The notes under the pieces: generated by a model | What the model was told of the DNA's origin: nothing | What the model saw: only the letters and a program-made list of their open reading frames with translations | The model's database searches: none | Program-made: the position numbers and the translations under genes | Part shown: positions 9,627 through 19,794 of the stretch, in pieces | Position numbering within the stretch: the stretch's first letter is position 1 | Layout: each line of letters opens with the position of its first letter | Source of the DNA: Cellulomonas sp. KH9 | GTDB lineage: Bacteria > Actinomycetota > Actinomycetes > Actinomycetales > Cellulomonadaceae | Length of the DNA: 64,000 nucleotides | Reading direction: 5' to 3' | NCBI RefSeq assembly: GCF_900114185.1 | Contig: NZ_FOSE01000003.1 | Coordinates: 248,001-312,000 of the forward strand

Positions 9627-11678
9627 ATGAATGTCAAGCGTCTCTTCCGCGGCCCCTTCATCTGGGTCGCCCTGGCCGTCGCCATCCTGCTCACCGCGTT
9701 CGGCATGCTCCAGGTGCCGGCGGCGCAGCAGATCGACACGTCCGCCGGTCTGCAGCTGCTCGAGGACGGCAAGGTCGACCAGGCCCTGGTGACCGAGGGC
9801 ACGCAGCGCGTGGACCTCACCCTCACCGAGGCCTACGACCCGGACCCCGACGAGGACGGTGACCTGGGCAAGCAGGTCTACTTCTTCTACGTGACCCCGC
9901 AGGGGGAGCAGGTCGTCGACGCGATCACCGCGGCCGACCCGCCCAACGGCTTCACCTCGAAGGTCCCGCAGCCGTCGTGGTGGGGCAGCCTGCTGACCCT
10001 CGTCCTGCCGTTCATCATCATCCTGGGCCTGTTCTGGTTCCTGATGTCGAACATGCAGGGCGGCGGCTCGAAGGTCATGAGCTTCGGCAAGTCCAAGGCG
10101 AAGCTGGTGAGCAAGGAGTCGCCGAAGGTCACGTTCGCGGACGTGGCGGGCGTCGACGAGGCGGTCGAGGAGCTGCAGGAGATCAAGGAGTTCCTCGCCG
10201 AGCCGGCCAAGTTCCAGGCCGTCGGGGCGAAGATCCCCAAGGGTGTGCTGCTCTACGGCCCGCCCGGGACCGGCAAGACGCTGCTGGCCCGCGCCGTCGC
10301 GGGCGAGGCGGGCGTGCCGTTCTACTCGATCTCCGGCTCGGACTTCGTCGAGATGTTCGTCGGTGTCGGCGCCAGCCGCGTCCGCGACCTGTTCCAGCAG
10401 GCCAAGGAGAACAGCCCGGCGATCATCTTCGTCGACGAGATCGACGCCGTCGGGCGTCACCGTGGCGCCGGCCTGGGCGGCGGGCACGACGAGCGCGAGC
10501 AGACGCTCAACCAGATGCTCGTCGAGATGGACGGGTTCGACGTCAAGACGAACGTCATCCTCATCGCGGCGACCAACCGCCCCGACATCCTCGACCCCGC
10601 GCTGCTGCGCCCGGGCCGCTTCGACCGCCAGGTCGCGGTCGAGCCGCCGGACCTCAAGGGCCGCGAGCGGATCCTCGCCGTGCACTCGCAGGGCAAGCCC
10701 ATGGCGCCGGGCGTCGACCTCGCGGTCGTCGCGCGCCGCACGCCCGGCTTCAGCGGTGCCGACCTGGCGAACGTCCTGAACGAGGCCGCGCTGCTCACGG
10801 CGCGCCGGGGCGCGCAGGTCATCGACGACGAGGCGCTGGACGAGGCGATCGACCGCGTCATCGCCGGTCCGCAGAAGCGCACGCGCGTCATGAACGTCAA
10901 GGAGCTGAAGATCACGGCGTACCACGAGGGCGGTCACGCCCTGGTGGCGGCCGCCATGCGGTACACCGACCCGGTCACCAAGGTGACGATCCTGCCGCGC
11001 GGGCGCGCCCTGGGCTACACGATGGTCATGCCGATGGAGGACAAGTACTCCACGACGCGCAACGAGCTGCTCGACCAGCTCGCGTACGCGATGGGCGGGC
11101 GCGTCGCCGAGGAGCTCGTGTTCCACGACCCCACGACCGGGGCGAGCAACGACATCGAGAAGGCCACGTCCACGGCCCGCAAGATGGTCACGCAGTACGG
11201 CATGAGCGCGCGGATCGGCGCGATCAAGCTGGGCCAGGAGTCGAGCGAGATGTTCCTGGGCCGCGACGTCGGCCACCAGCGGGACTACTCGGAGGACGTG
11301 GCCGCCTCCATCGACCTCGAGGTCCGCGCGCTCATCGAGCGGGCGCACGACGAGGCGCGCGACGTCCTCGTGGAGTACCGCGACGTGCTCGACGCCCTGG
11401 TGCTGGAGCTCCTCGAGAAGGAGACCCTCAACCAGGAGCAGCTGGCCGAGATCTTCGCCCCGGTCGTCAAGCGCCCGCCGCGCGACGTGTGGCTGTCCGC
11501 CGAGGAGCGTGCGGTGTCCGACCGTGGGCCCGTCATGACGCCGGGGGAGAAGGCCGCGCTCAACGGCCACGGCGTGGTGCCGCAGGACGAGGCCGCCGCG
11601 GCCCGTCCGGAGCACCCCGCGACGGCCGTCGTCGAGCTGCCCCCGGAGGGCACGCCGGACGCGGACGGACCCCGGTGA
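9627..11678 (+). CDS. ftsH: ATP-dependent zinc metalloprotease FtsH
   Basis: It is a membrane-bound AAA+ protease that removes damaged or regulatory membrane and cytoplasmic proteins, working as a hexamer. The 683 residues show TM1 (about 9-28), an extracytoplasmic loop, and TM2 (about 116-138). The AAA domain has Walker A GPPGTGKT (211-218) and Walker B FVDEID (D270, E271). The zinc site is H433-EGG-H437 with the third ligand D509 in [13 protein letters not shown] replaces the more common HEAGH, which is a conservative change. The C-terminus (about 620-683) is a Pro/Ala-rich tail. An in-frame stop at 9603 fixes the start at the ATG. Confidence 0.97.
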   Translation: MNVKRLFRGPFIWVALAVAILLTAFGMLQVPAAQQIDTSAGLQLLEDGKVDQALVTEGTQRVDLTLTEAYDPDPDEDGDLGKQVYFFYVTPQGEQVVDAITAADPPNGFTSKVPQPSWWGSLLTLVLPFIIILGLFWFLMSNMQGGGSKVMSFGKSKAKLVSKESPKVTFADVAGVDEAVEELQEIKEFLAEPAKFQAVGAKIPKGVLLYGPPGTGKTLLARAVAGEAGVPFYSISGSDFVEMFVGVGASRVRDLFQQAKENSPAIIFVDEIDAVGRHRGAGLGGGHDEREQTLNQMLVEMDGFDVKTNVILIAATNRPDILDPALLRPGRFDRQVAVEPPDLKGRERILAVHSQGKPMAPGVDLAVVARRTPGFSGADLANVLNEAALLTARRGAQVIDDEALDEAIDRVIAGPQKRTRVMNVKELKITAYHEGGHALVAAAMRYTDPVTKVTILPRGRALGYTMVMPMEDKYSTTRNELLDQLAYAMGGRVAEELVFHDPTTGASNDIEKATSTARKMVTQYGMSARIGAIKLGQESSEMFLGRDVGHQRDYSEDVAASIDLEVRALIERAHDEARDVLVEYRDVLDALVLELLEKETLNQEQLAEIFAPVVKRPPRDVWLSAEERAVSDRGPVMTPGEKAALNGHGVVPQDEAAAARPEHPATAVVELPPEGTPDADGPR

Positions 11679-11679
11679 C

Positions 11680-12270
11680 GTGAGCGACGTGACGCCACCC
11701 GTCGTGCCGTACGACGAGGAGCGCGCGGCGCGCGCCGTGCGCGAGCTGCTGCTCGCCGTGGGGGAGGACCCCGACCGCGAGGGGCTGCGCGAGACGCCGG
11801 CGCGGGTCGCCCGCGCCTACCGCGAGATCTTCGCCGGGCTGCGGCTCGAGGCGCGCGACGTGCTCACCACGACGTTCGACCTGGGCCACGAGGAGATGGT
11901 CCTGGTGCGTGACATCGAGGTGTACTCCACCTGCGAGCACCACCTGGTGCCGTTCCACGGCGTCGCGCACGTGGGGTACATCCCCGGTGCCGACGGGCGC
12001 ATCACGGGCCTGTCGAAGCTCGCGCGCCTGGTGGACGTGTACGCGCGGCGCCCGCAGGTCCAGGAGCGGCTGACGACGCAGATCGCCGACGCCCTGGTCG
12101 AGGGGCTCGACCCGAAGGGCGTGCTGGTCGTGGTCGAGTGCGAGCACCTGTGCATGTCGATGCGGGGCGTGCGCAAGCCGGGGGCGCGCACCGTCACGTC
12201 GGCCGTGCGCGGGCAGATGCGTGACGTGGCGACCCGTGCCGAGGCCATGAGCCTGGTCACGGGCCGCTGA
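11680..12270 (+). CDS. folE: GTP cyclohydrolase I
   Basis: It opens GTP to 7,8-dihydroneopterin triphosphate, the first step of folate synthesis. The 196-residue protein has the zinc motif TCEHHLVPF (C85, H88) and the second cysteine region [10 protein letters not shown] (154-163). The GTG start lies one base after the ftsH stop, so translation is coupled. It begins the folate run folE-folP-folB-folK. Confidence 0.96.
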   Translation: MSDVTPPVVPYDEERAARAVRELLLAVGEDPDREGLRETPARVARAYREIFAGLRLEARDVLTTTFDLGHEEMVLVRDIEVYSTCEHHLVPFHGVAHVGYIPGADGRITGLSKLARLVDVYARRPQVQERLTTQIADALVEGLDPKGVLVVVECEHLCMSMRGVRKPGARTVTSAVRGQMRDVATRAEAMSLVTGR

Positions 12271-12280
12271 CGGGACCGAC

Positions 12281-13228
12281 GTGGAGACGCGGCCGACGAC
12301 GCACCGGGGCGACGCCGACGGGCCCCGGCTCACGGCGCTGCCGCCCGCCCTGCGGGCGCCCGACCGCACCCTGGTGATGGGCGTCGTCAACGTCACCCCC
12401 GACTCCTTCTCCGACGGCGGGCGGTGGTTCGACGCGGACGCCGCGGTCGAGCGCGGGGTGGTGCTGCTGTCGCAGGGCGCCGACCTGCTCGACGTCGGGG
12501 GCGAGTCGACGCGCCCCGGCTCGGCCCGGGTCCCGGTCGACGAGGAGCTCGCCCGTGTGCTGCCGGTGGTCGAGCGGCTGGTCGCGCACGGCGCCGCGGT
12601 GAGCGTGGACACCACGCGCGCCGTCGTCGCCGAGCGGGCCGTGGAGCGCGGTGCGGTGCTGGTCAACGACGTGTCGGGCGGTATGGCGGACCCCGCCATG
12701 GCCGCCGTCGTCGCGCGGACCGGTGCCGCGTACGTCGCGATGCACTGGCGGGGTCACGCCGACGTGATGGACGCGCACGACGCCTACGACGACGTGGTGG
12801 GCGACGTCCGCCGCGAGCTCGTGCAGCGCGTGGCCGCGCTGCACGCGGCCGGGGTGCGCGACGAGCAGCTCGTGCTGGACCCGGGCCTCGGGTTCGCGAA
12901 GACGGGCGAGAGCAACTGGCCGCTGCTGGCCCACCTGCCGGCGCTGGTGGCCGACGGCTACCCGGTCCTGGTGGGCGCCAGCCGCAAACGGTTCCTCGGG
13001 CACCTCCTGGCCGGCCCCGACGGCACGCCCGCCGCACCGGAGGCCCGTGACGACGCGACCGCGGCCGTCACGGCGCTGGCCGCCGCGGCGGGGGCCTGGG
13101 CGGTCCGGGTGCACGAGGTGGCGGCGTCCGCGGCGGCGGTGCGGGTGGCCGCACGCTGGCGGGACGCGCAGGGCGACACGACGGCACGGCACGCGACGAC
13201 GGGTGCCGCACGGGAAGGAGCGCGGTGA
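12281..13228 (+). CDS. folP: Dihydropteroate synthase
   Basis: It joins p-aminobenzoate to 6-hydroxymethyl-dihydropterin pyrophosphate and is the sulfonamide target. The 315-residue TIM barrel has MGVVNVTPDSFSDGG (about 33-47), DVGGESTRPG, VNDVSGG and GASRKRFLG. The GTG start follows the folE stop by 10 bases. It overlaps the next gene by four bases. A His/Thr-rich tail of about 30 residues extends beyond the usual end. Confidence 0.95.
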   Translation: METRPTTHRGDADGPRLTALPPALRAPDRTLVMGVVNVTPDSFSDGGRWFDADAAVERGVVLLSQGADLLDVGGESTRPGSARVPVDEELARVLPVVERLVAHGAAVSVDTTRAVVAERAVERGAVLVNDVSGGMADPAMAAVVARTGAAYVAMHWRGHADVMDAHDAYDDVVGDVRRELVQRVAALHAAGVRDEQLVLDPGLGFAKTGESNWPLLAHLPALVADGYPVLVGASRKRFLGHLLAGPDGTPAAPEARDDATAAVTALAAAAGAWAVRVHEVAASAAAVRVAARWRDAQGDTTARHATTGAAREGAR

Positions 13229-14868
13229 ACGTGCAGGACGACGTGCAGGACGAGGGCGGGCGCCGGCTGGACCAGATCCGGCTGACGGGCATCCGCGCCA
13301 CGGGGTACCACGGGGTGTTCCCGCACGAGCGGCGTGACGGGCAGACGTTCGTCGCCGACGTCGTCGTGCACGTGGACACGCGCCGCGCCGCGGCCGGCGA
13401 CGACCTGGCGCACACGGTGCACTACGGCGAGCTGGCCGAGCAGGTCGTGGCCGTGCTCACCGGGGAGCCTGCCGACCTGGTCGAGACCGTGGCCGAGCGC
13501 ATCGCGGCGACCGTGCTCGCCCGCCCGGGCGTGCACGCCGTCGACGTGGCCGTGCACAAGCCCGAGGCGCCGATCACCGTGCCGTTCGACGACGTCGTGG
13601 TGTCGATCCGGCGCGACCGCAGCAAGCTCCCGGCCGCCGAGCCGTACCGCCCCGCGACCGGGCAGGTGCGCCGGTCCACCGACACCGCGTCGCAGCCGCG
13701 CACGGCGTCGCAGCCGCGCACGGCGTCGCTGCCGCTGGGGGCCGTGGCGCCGGAGCCGCTGGTGGCCCCCGCCCCGCAGCCCGCCCCCGCCCCGCAGCCC
13801 GCCCCCGCCCCGCTGTCGTCGCTCGCCGCGCACGCGGCGCCGGTGACGCCCGCATCCGGCGCCCCCGCGGTGCCCGGGCCGTCGTCACCGTCTGCGGGGT
13901 CGCCCGCGGCGGGTCTGTCGGCACCCGGCGCCTCGCGCCTCGCGCACGACGGCGGACCCGACGGCGGTGCTGTCGTCGTGGGGCCGGCGCCCACCGGTGC
14001 GGTCCCGACCGGGGTGATGCCCCTGGTGGGTGGCGCCGTCGCCGCCCCGCCCGACGCCCTGCGCCACGACGCACCCGGCCACGACGTGCCCCACCACGAG
14101 GCGCCCCGCCACGACGAGCACGACCACGGTGCGCCCCGGCAGGAGTGGCCGGACCGCGGCGCCCCCCAGCCCGGGTGGCCGGCTCCCGACCGTCACGACG
14201 GCGGCCCCGGGCCTGACCTCGGGGCCACGCAGCTGATGGCGCCCGTCACGGACGTCGTCGAGGGTGAGCTCGTGCACGACGCGCTCGACGAGCCGCCGGG
14301 TCACCCCGTGCGGACGGTGCTCGCGCTGGGGGCGAACCTGGGCCCCGCGCAGGAGACCCTGCGACGGGCGGTCGCGGACCTCGCGGCGACGCCGGGCGTC
14401 GAGGTCGTCGCCGTGTCCCCGCTGGCCCGGACCGCGGCGATCGGGCCCGAGCAGCCGGACTACCTCAACGCGGTGGTGCTGGCCCGGACCACGCTGGCCG
14501 CGCGTGACCTGCTGCGCGCCGTGCACGCGGTCGAGCACGCGCACGGTCGCGAGCGCGCCGAGCGCTGGGGCCCCCGCACCCTGGACGTCGACATCATCGT
14601 GTACGGCGACACCCTGGCCGTGACCGACGACCTCGAGCTGCCGCACCCCCGCGCCCACGAGCGCGCGTTCGTCCTCGAGCCCTGGGCGCAGGTCGACCCG
14701 GACGCGGTGCTGCCCGGGCTGGGCGGCGGACCCGTGGCACAGCTCGCCGCGACCGCCCCCGACCGCGACGGCGTCCGCTGGATGGCCCTCGACTGGCTGA
14801 CGGCGCCCGTGCCGGCAGCCATCCCGGAGCCGGACGGGGCCGGGTCGGAGGGGACGCACCGACCGTGA
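13225..14868 (+). CDS. folB/folK: FolB-FolK fusion: dihydroneopterin aldolase / HPPK
   Basis: This 547-residue fusion covers two successive folate steps. The N-terminal part (about 1-125) is dihydroneopterin aldolase, with GYHGVFPHERRDGQ and a catalytic-lysine region VHKPEAPI. The C-terminal part (about 363-530) is 6-hydroxymethyl-dihydropterin pyrophosphokinase, with ALGANLG, PEQPDYLNAVV and GPRTLDVDI. About 225 low-complexity residues (Pro, Ala, His, Asp) join them, including repeats at 13685-13725 and 13760-13810. In mycobacteria folB and folK are separate adjacent genes. The GTG start overlaps the folP stop. Confidence 0.92.
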   Translation: MNVQDDVQDEGGRRLDQIRLTGIRATGYHGVFPHERRDGQTFVADVVVHVDTRRAAAGDDLAHTVHYGELAEQVVAVLTGEPADLVETVAERIAATVLARPGVHAVDVAVHKPEAPITVPFDDVVVSIRRDRSKLPAAEPYRPATGQVRRSTDTASQPRTASQPRTASLPLGAVAPEPLVAPAPQPAPAPQPAPAPLSSLAAHAAPVTPASGAPAVPGPSSPSAGSPAAGLSAPGASRLAHDGGPDGGAVVVGPAPTGAVPTGVMPLVGGAVAAPPDALRHDAPGHDVPHHEAPRHDEHDHGAPRQEWPDRGAPQPGWPAPDRHDGGPGPDLGATQLMAPVTDVVEGELVHDALDEPPGHPVRTVLALGANLGPAQETLRRAVADLAATPGVEVVAVSPLARTAAIGPEQPDYLNAVVLARTTLAARDLLRAVHAVEHAHGRERAERWGPRTLDVDIIVYGDTLAVTDDLELPHPRAHERAFVLEPWAQVDPDAVLPGLGGGPVAQLAATAPDRDGVRWMALDWLTAPVPAAIPEPDGAGSEGTHRP

Positions 14869-15359
14869 CCGCGACCCGGGTGCGCACGCTCGTCCTGCTG
14901 GCGGCCGTGGTCGCGGCCGTCACGTGGTGGGCCATGCGGATGACGGTCGGCCGCGGTGCGGCCACCCCGCCCGAGGTCCCGTGGCTCGTGGTCGGCGTGG
15001 AGCTGGTGATCGCCGGCGTCGTGCTGTCGATGGGCTGGGCGGTGCGGCAGTACCAGCGCGGCAGGCGACCGCTGCTGGACCCCGTGCGCGCGGCCCGCAC
15101 CGCGGTGCTGGCCAAGGCGTCGTGCTACACCGGCGCGCTGCTGACCGGCTGGTACGGGGGGCAGGCGCTGTCCCTGCTCACCGACGCGGACGTGCCCGGC
15201 AGCACGGAGCGGGCCGCGTCCGCCGGCCTCGCCGTGGTCGGGGCGGTGGTGCTCGCGGTCGTGGGGCTCGTCGTCGAGCACTGGTGCCGCATCCCCCCGC
15301 CGGACGCCGAGGAGCCCGACGTGCGCCGCCGCACGGAGCCGGACCCGTCGGCGGGCTGA
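14865..15359 (+). CDS. DUF3180 membrane protein
   Basis: This is a 164-residue actinobacterial membrane protein of unknown role, always close to folK in this phylum. Four hydrophobic stretches are visible (about 6-25, 39-57, 87-107 and 120-142). A charged C-terminal tail faces the cytoplasm by the positive-inside rule. The GTG start overlaps the folK stop by four bases, so expression is coupled to folate synthesis. No catalytic motif is seen. Confidence 0.85.
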   Translation: MTATRVRTLVLLAAVVAAVTWWAMRMTVGRGAATPPEVPWLVVGVELVIAGVVLSMGWAVRQYQRGRRPLLDPVRAARTAVLAKASCYTGALLTGWYGGQALSLLTDADVPGSTERAASAGLAVVGAVVLAVVGLVVEHWCRIPPPDAEEPDVRRRTEPDPSAG

Positions 15360-15399
15360 GCGGACCGCGCCCGGCCGCCCGTGCGGGAGGATGGACCCC

Positions 15400-15921
15400 A
15401 TGACGACCACCCCGGCACCGCTGGACGCGGCGGACGACGCCGACCCGTTCGACCTGCACGACGTCGAGTGGACGGCGGTGTCGACGCGCCTGACGACCGC
15501 GCGGCTCGTGGTCCTGGGCGTGTGGGCCGTCGCGCTGCTCGTCCCGACGGTGCTGCTCGCCGCCCTGGTCGGCGTGCCGTGGCTCTGGGCGGTGCCCGCC
15601 GTCGTGGTCGTCCTGCTGGTGTGGGGAGCGCTGCTGGTGCCGCGTCAGGTCCGCGCGCTGGGCTACGCCGAACGCGCCGACGACCTGCTGGTCCGCCGGG
15701 GCATCCTGCTGCGCTCGCTCGTCGTGGTGCCCTACGGGCGCATGCAGTACGTGGACGTGACGTCCGGTCCGCTCGCCCGCCGGTTCGGCATCGCGACCGT
15801 GCAGCTGCACACCGCCGCCCCCGGCACCGACGCCACGATCCCGGGACTGCCGCCGGCCGAGGCCGCGCGCCTGCGCGACCGGCTCGCGTCCCGCGGTGAG
15901 GCCCGGCTGGCGGGGCTGTGA
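15400..15921 (+). CDS. PH-domain membrane protein (YdbS-like, bPH2)
   Basis: The 173-residue protein has two adjacent transmembrane helices (about 30-75). A bacterial PH (DUF304) domain follows, starting YAERADDLLVRRGI and containing VVPYGRMQYVDVTSGPL. The ATG at 15400 is preferred over 15391. GGGAGG lies nine bases before it, and the same bases also resemble a -10 box GAGGAT seven bases away. It overlaps the next, larger PH gene by four bases. In Bacillus the YdbS/YdbT pair forms a membrane complex linked to resistance to antimicrobial compounds. The role here is not known. Confidence 0.8.
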   Translation: MTTTPAPLDAADDADPFDLHDVEWTAVSTRLTTARLVVLGVWAVALLVPTVLLAALVGVPWLWAVPAVVVVLLVWGALLVPRQVRALGYAERADDLLVRRGILLRSLVVVPYGRMQYVDVTSGPLARRFGIATVQLHTAAPGTDATIPGLPPAEAARLRDRLASRGEARLAGL

Positions 15922-17774
15922 GCACCGCGCTGCACCCCGTGCCCGAGTCCGCGGGCGAGGAGGGGTACGACTGGCGTCGCCTGCACCCCGTGACACCGGC
16001 GCTGCGCGGGTGGAAGGCGCTGGTGGCGTTCGTCGCGATCGTCGGCTACCAGATGGCCGACGTGCTGCGGGACGTGGTCGGGGCGCTCGGTCCGGGCCGC
16101 GCGTGGCTCGTGGTGCTCGGCGCCGTCGTGCTCGTCGGCCTCGTCGGCTTCGTGTACTCCGCGCTGGCGTGGCGGGTCATGCGGTACGCCGTCACCGACA
16201 CCGCCGTCCACCTGCGTACGGGTCTGCTGTTCCGTCAGCAGCGCCAGGCGCGCCTGGACCGGCTGCAGGCCGTCGACGTGGTGCAGCCGCTGCTCGCGCG
16301 GCTGCTGGGTCTCGCCCAGCTCAACCTCGAGGTCGCCGGCGGCACGGGGTCCGCCGTGCAGCTGGCCTTCCTGCGGGATGCCGAGGCGGAGTCGCTGCGC
16401 GCCCAGATCCTCGCGCTGGCCGCCGGCGTCGGGCCGACGCGGGTGGCGCCCGCCCCGGTGGGCGACCCGGAGGTCGGCGTCTCGGTCGACGGGGCGGCGG
16501 GCGCGGCGCCCGGCCTCCCGGGCGCAGCCTCCGGCCTCCCGGGCGCAGCCCCCGGCCTCCCGGGCGCGCACCCGGCCCCCGTGTACGAGGCGGCGCCCGA
16601 GCGGCAGGTGTACGAGCTGCCCATGCCGCGGCTGATCGTCTCGATCCTGCGGTCGACGCCGCCGTGGGTGCTCCTCGTGGCCTTCGTCGGGGTGGGCGTC
16701 GCCAGCATCATGGCCGGGGACGCCGGTGCGCTGTTCGTCATCGTGCCCGGGGCGATCGGTCTGGGCGGCTACGTGTGGGGCCGGCTCAACTCCGGCGCCA
16801 CGTTCCGCGCGGCCGTGTCCCCCGACGGCATCCGGCTGCGGCACGGGCTGACCGAGACCCGCACCCAGACCGTGCCGCCGGGACGCGTGCAGGCGGTGCG
16901 CCTCAGCCAGGGGCCGTTCTGGCGCGGCCCCGACTGGTGGCGGGTCGAGATCAACGTGGCGGGGTACGGGGCCGAGTCGGCCACCGAGTCCGTGCTGCAC
17001 CCCGTCGCCACCCGGGCGGAGGCCGCGGTCGCGCTGTGGCTCGTGCTGCCGGACCTGGGCGTCGACGACCCCAGGGCGACGCTCGACGCCGCCCTGACCG
17101 GCCGCGACGACGACGGCGGGTTCACCCCCGCCCCGTACCGCGCGCGCTGGGTCGACCCGCTGAGCCGGCGCCGGCACGGGGTCCTGGTGACCCGCACCGC
17201 CCTGGTCATGCGATCTGGCCGGTGGTGGCGCTCGGTGGTCGTCGTGCCGCACGAGCGCACGCAGAGCATCGCGCTCACCCAGGGCCCGGTGCAGCGGCGC
17301 CTGCGGCTCGCCACGTTCGTCACCCACTCGACGCCCGGACCCGTCACGCCGCAGGTCGAGCACCTCGACGAGCACGTCGCCGCGGCGCTGCTGCAGGAGC
17401 AGGCGCGCCGCGCCCGCGAGGCCCGGGCCGTCGCCGGACCCGAGCTGTGGATGCGCACGGCCGCGGCGGGCCTCGGGACGGCCGGCGACGTCGCCGGTGC
17501 GCAGCCCCCGCAGTCGCCCGTGGTCGACGCGGCACCCGCCGAGGCGGCGCCCGCCGACACGGCACCGGCCCCGACGGCACCGGCCCCGACGGCACCGGCC
17601 CCGACGGCGCCCGCCCCGGCGGCGCCCGCCCCGACGGCGCCCGCCCCGGCGGCGCCCGCCCCGGCGGCGCCCGCCCCGGCGGCGCCCGCCCCGACGGCGC
17701 CCGCCCCGACGGTCGTGGCGCCGGTCCGCCCCACGTCGGCCGGGCCCGTCCCCGACGACGGAGGCCGCCCGTGA
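15918..17774 (+). CDS. Double PH-domain membrane protein (YdbT-like)
   Basis: This 618-residue partner of the preceding gene holds repeated PH (DUF304) units with membrane helices (about 33-80 and 250-290). Signature stretches are RQQRQARLDRLQAVDVVQPL (near 105), PPGRVQAVRLSQGPFWRG and VVPHERTQSIALTQGP. A short Gly-Leu-Pro-Gly-Ala repeat lies at 16512-16570. A minisatellite encoding Pro/Ala pentapeptides lies near the C-terminus. The GTG start overlaps the previous stop, and the stop overlaps the next start. The two proteins probably assemble together. Confidence 0.82.
   Translation: MSTALHPVPESAGEEGYDWRRLHPVTPALRGWKALVAFVAIVGYQMADVLRDVVGALGPGRAWLVVLGAVVLVGLVGFVYSALAWRVMRYAVTDTAVHLRTGLLFRQQRQARLDRLQAVDVVQPLLARLLGLAQLNLEVAGGTGSAVQLAFLRDAEAESLRAQILALAAGVGPTRVAPAPVGDPEVGVSVDGAAGAAPGLPGAASGLPGAAPGLPGAHPAPVYEAAPERQVYELPMPRLIVSILRSTPPWVLLVAFVGVGVASIMAGDAGALFVIVPGAIGLGGYVWGRLNSGATFRAAVSPDGIRLRHGLTETRTQTVPPGRVQAVRLSQGPFWRGPDWWRVEINVAGYGAESATESVLHPVATRAEAAVALWLVLPDLGVDDPRATLDAALTGRDDDGGFTPAPYRARWVDPLSRRRHGVLVTRTALVMRSGRWWRSVVVVPHERTQSIALTQGPVQRRLRLATFVTHSTPGPVTPQVEHLDEHVAAALLQEQARRAREARAVAGPELWMRTAAAGLGTAGDVAGAQPPQSPVVDAAPAEAAPADTAPAPTAPAPTAPAPTAPAPAAPAPTAPAPAAPAPAAPAPAAPAPTAPAPTVVAPVRPTSAGPVPDDGGRP
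17571..17705 (+). repeat. 15-bp coding minisatellite, nine copies
   Basis: Nine back-to-back 15-base units of the form CCGRCGGCRCCSGCC encode Pro-(Thr/Ala)-Ala-Pro-Ala near the C-terminus of the YdbT-like protein. The units differ at only three positions, so the array is recent or still active in copy change. Because 15 is a multiple of three, length change keeps the frame. Confidence 0.9.
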
Positions 17775-18817
17775 CCGCCGACCCGGCGTCGCGCCCCGGC
17801 CGCCTGGGTGTGGGCGTGGTGGGCGCCGGGCGGGTGGGCGCTGTCCTGGGCAGCGCGCTGCGCGGTGCGGGCCACCCCGTCGTCGGGGTCTCGGCGGTGT
17901 CGGAGGCGTCGCGCGAGCGTGCCGCGATGCTGCTGCCGGGCGTCCCGGTGCTGGACGTGCCCGAGGTGGTGCGCCGCGCCGAGCTCGTGCTGCTCGCCGT
18001 GCCGGACGACGCGCTCGCGCCGCTGGTCCAGGGCCTGGCGGACACGGGTGCGTGGCAGGCCGGGCAGATCGCCGTGCACACGTCCGGCCGCTTCGGCACG
18101 GCGGTGCTCGCGTCCGCCCGTGCCGCCGGGGTGATCCCGCTGGCCCTGCACCCCGCGATGACCTTCACGGGGACGTCCCTCGACCTGGCCCGTCTGGCGG
18201 GCTGCGCGTTCGCGGTGACCGCACCCGGGCCCGTGCTGCCGATCGGCCAGGCGCTCGTCGTCGAGATCGGCGGCGAGCCGGTCGTCGTCGACGAGGACCG
18301 GCGCCCGCTCTACCACGCCGGCCTCGCGCACGGGGCGAACCACCTGGTGGTGCTGGTGGCCCAGGCGGCCCAGGTGCTGCGGGCGGCGGGCGTGGCGGAG
18401 CCCGGCCGCGTGCTGCGGCCCCTGCTGGAGGCGACGCTCGACGGGGCCCTGCGGGCGGAGGACACCGCGGGTGACGCCGGTCCGGGCGCGGTGAGCGCGC
18501 TCACCGGCCCGGTGCGGCGCGGGGACGCCGGCACGGTGGCCGACCACGTCGCGGTGCTCGCCGAGCTTGGTACCACCAGCGGTGCGGTGGACGTGCTGGC
18601 GGGTTACGGTGCGCTGTCGCGGGCCGCGGCGGCGCGGGCGCTCGGCGCCGGGCTGGTCGGCCCCGACGCCGCGCAGCGCGTGCTCGACGCGCTCGCGGGC
18701 ATCATCCCGGCGCCTCCGGCGTTGCAGGAGGACGACCACGGAGCACCGCCCCCGGGACACCCCCGCGCGGCAGGACCGGACGACGACGGCGGCACCCCGC
18801 CGCAGGAGGACGCATGA
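17771..18817 (+). CDS. Rossmann-like / DUF2520 oxidoreductase
   Basis: The 348-residue protein has an N-terminal dinucleotide-binding fold with [13 protein letters not shown] (about 13-25). A DUF2520 C-terminal helical domain with [13 protein letters not shown] follows. It stands directly before panC and overlaps it by four bases. The fold recalls ketopantoate reductase and F420/NADP reductases, so a reductive step in pantoate supply has been suggested for this family. No activity can be claimed here. The last about 40 residues are a Pro/Asp-rich tail. The start is a GTG overlapping the previous stop. Confidence 0.85.
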   Translation: MTADPASRPGRLGVGVVGAGRVGAVLGSALRGAGHPVVGVSAVSEASRERAAMLLPGVPVLDVPEVVRRAELVLLAVPDDALAPLVQGLADTGAWQAGQIAVHTSGRFGTAVLASARAAGVIPLALHPAMTFTGTSLDLARLAGCAFAVTAPGPVLPIGQALVVEIGGEPVVVDEDRRPLYHAGLAHGANHLVVLVAQAAQVLRAAGVAEPGRVLRPLLEATLDGALRAEDTAGDAGPGAVSALTGPVRRGDAGTVADHVAVLAELGTTSGAVDVLAGYGALSRAAAARALGAGLVGPDAAQRVLDALAGIIPAPPALQEDDHGAPPPGHPRAAGPDDDGGTPPQEDA

Positions 18818-19794
18818 GCACCACCCACCCCGCGCTGGTGCGCGACCGCGACGGCCTCGCCGCGGCGCTGGCCGCGCAGGACGCCGCCACGCTGCCGCGG
18901 CCCGGGTCGGACACCGGCCGGCGCCGTTACCGGCGCGCCGTGGTCATGACCATGGGGGCGCTGCACGAGGGGCACCTGGCGCTCGTCGAGCACGCCCGCT
19001 CGCTGGCGGAGGTCGTCGTGGTGACGATCTTCGTCAACCCGCTGCAGTTCGGCCCCACGGAGGACCTGGCGCGGTACCCGCGCGACCTGGAGCGGGACCT
19101 GCGGCTGCTGTCGGGCCCGGGCCTGCTGCGCCCGCAGGACGTGGTGTTCGCCCCGACGGTCGACGTCGTCTACCCGGACGGGGACCCGACGGTCCGCGTG
19201 ACCGCCGGGCGCGTCGGCGACGTCCTCGAGGGCGCCTCGCGCCCCGGCCACCTCGACGGTGTGCTCACGGTCGTGCTCAAGCTGATGCACCTGACCCAGC
19301 CGGACGTGGCCGTCTTCGGCCAGAAGGACGCACAGCAGGTGGTCGCGGTGCGGCGGATGGTCGAGGACCTCGACGTGCCGGTCGTCATCGCCGTGCACCC
19401 CACGGTGCGCGAGGCCGACGGGCTGGCCCGCTCGAGCCGCAACGCGTACCTCGCGGCCGCCGAGCGCGAGCGCGCCCTGGCGCTGTCCGCGGCGCTGGCA
19501 GCCGGGCGTCGCGCCGCGGACGGCGGGCAGGCCCCCGACGCGGTCGTCGCGGCCGCTCGTGCCGTGCTCGACGAGCGGTTGTCCGACGACGACGACGTGG
19601 ACTACGTGGCGCTCGTCGACGCCGCGACGTTCGCGCCGGCCGACGCCCGCACCGACGACGCGCTGCTCCTGCTGGCCGCGCGGGTGGGGGGCACCCGGCT
19701 GATCGACAACGCGCCGCTGACGCTGCGCACCGGCATGGCCGGCGCGGGCCGGGGCCCCGACGCGGCGGGCCGCTCGACGGGGGGTGCCGCGTGA
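18814..19794 (+). CDS. panC: Pantothenate synthetase
   Basis: It condenses pantoate and beta-alanine with ATP. The 326-residue protein has the nucleotide motif [14 protein letters not shown] (about 45-58), [18 protein letters not shown], the FGQKDAQQ segment and the KMSKS-like region [15 protein letters not shown]. The ATG overlaps the preceding stop (ATGA). The beta-alanine substrate comes from the next gene, panD. An extra 15-20 residues lie between the first strand and [10 protein letters not shown]. Confidence 0.96.
   Translation: MSTTHPALVRDRDGLAAALAAQDAATLPRPGSDTGRRRYRRAVVMTMGALHEGHLALVEHARSLAEVVVVTIFVNPLQFGPTEDLARYPRDLERDLRLLSGPGLLRPQDVVFAPTVDVVYPDGDPTVRVTAGRVGDVLEGASRPGHLDGVLTVVLKLMHLTQPDVAVFGQKDAQQVVAVRRMVEDLDVPVVIAVHPTVREADGLARSSRNAYLAAAERERALALSAALAAGRRAADGGQAPDAVVAAARAVLDERLSDDDDVDYVALVDAATFAPADARTDDALLLLAARVGGTRLIDNAPLTLRTGMAGAGRGPDAAGRSTGGAA

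Noticed and set aside
9602..9862. Small gene starting at ATG 9602 close to a GGAGG, overlapping ftsH
   Set aside because: The reading is out of frame with ftsH and Pro/Arg/Gly-rich. It is better explained as chance within the ftsH leader.
15896..17770. Upstream extension of the DUF2520 gene frame
   Set aside because: It overlaps the PH-domain gene out of frame and encodes Arg/Gly-rich sequence. The Rossmann motif starts after 17771.
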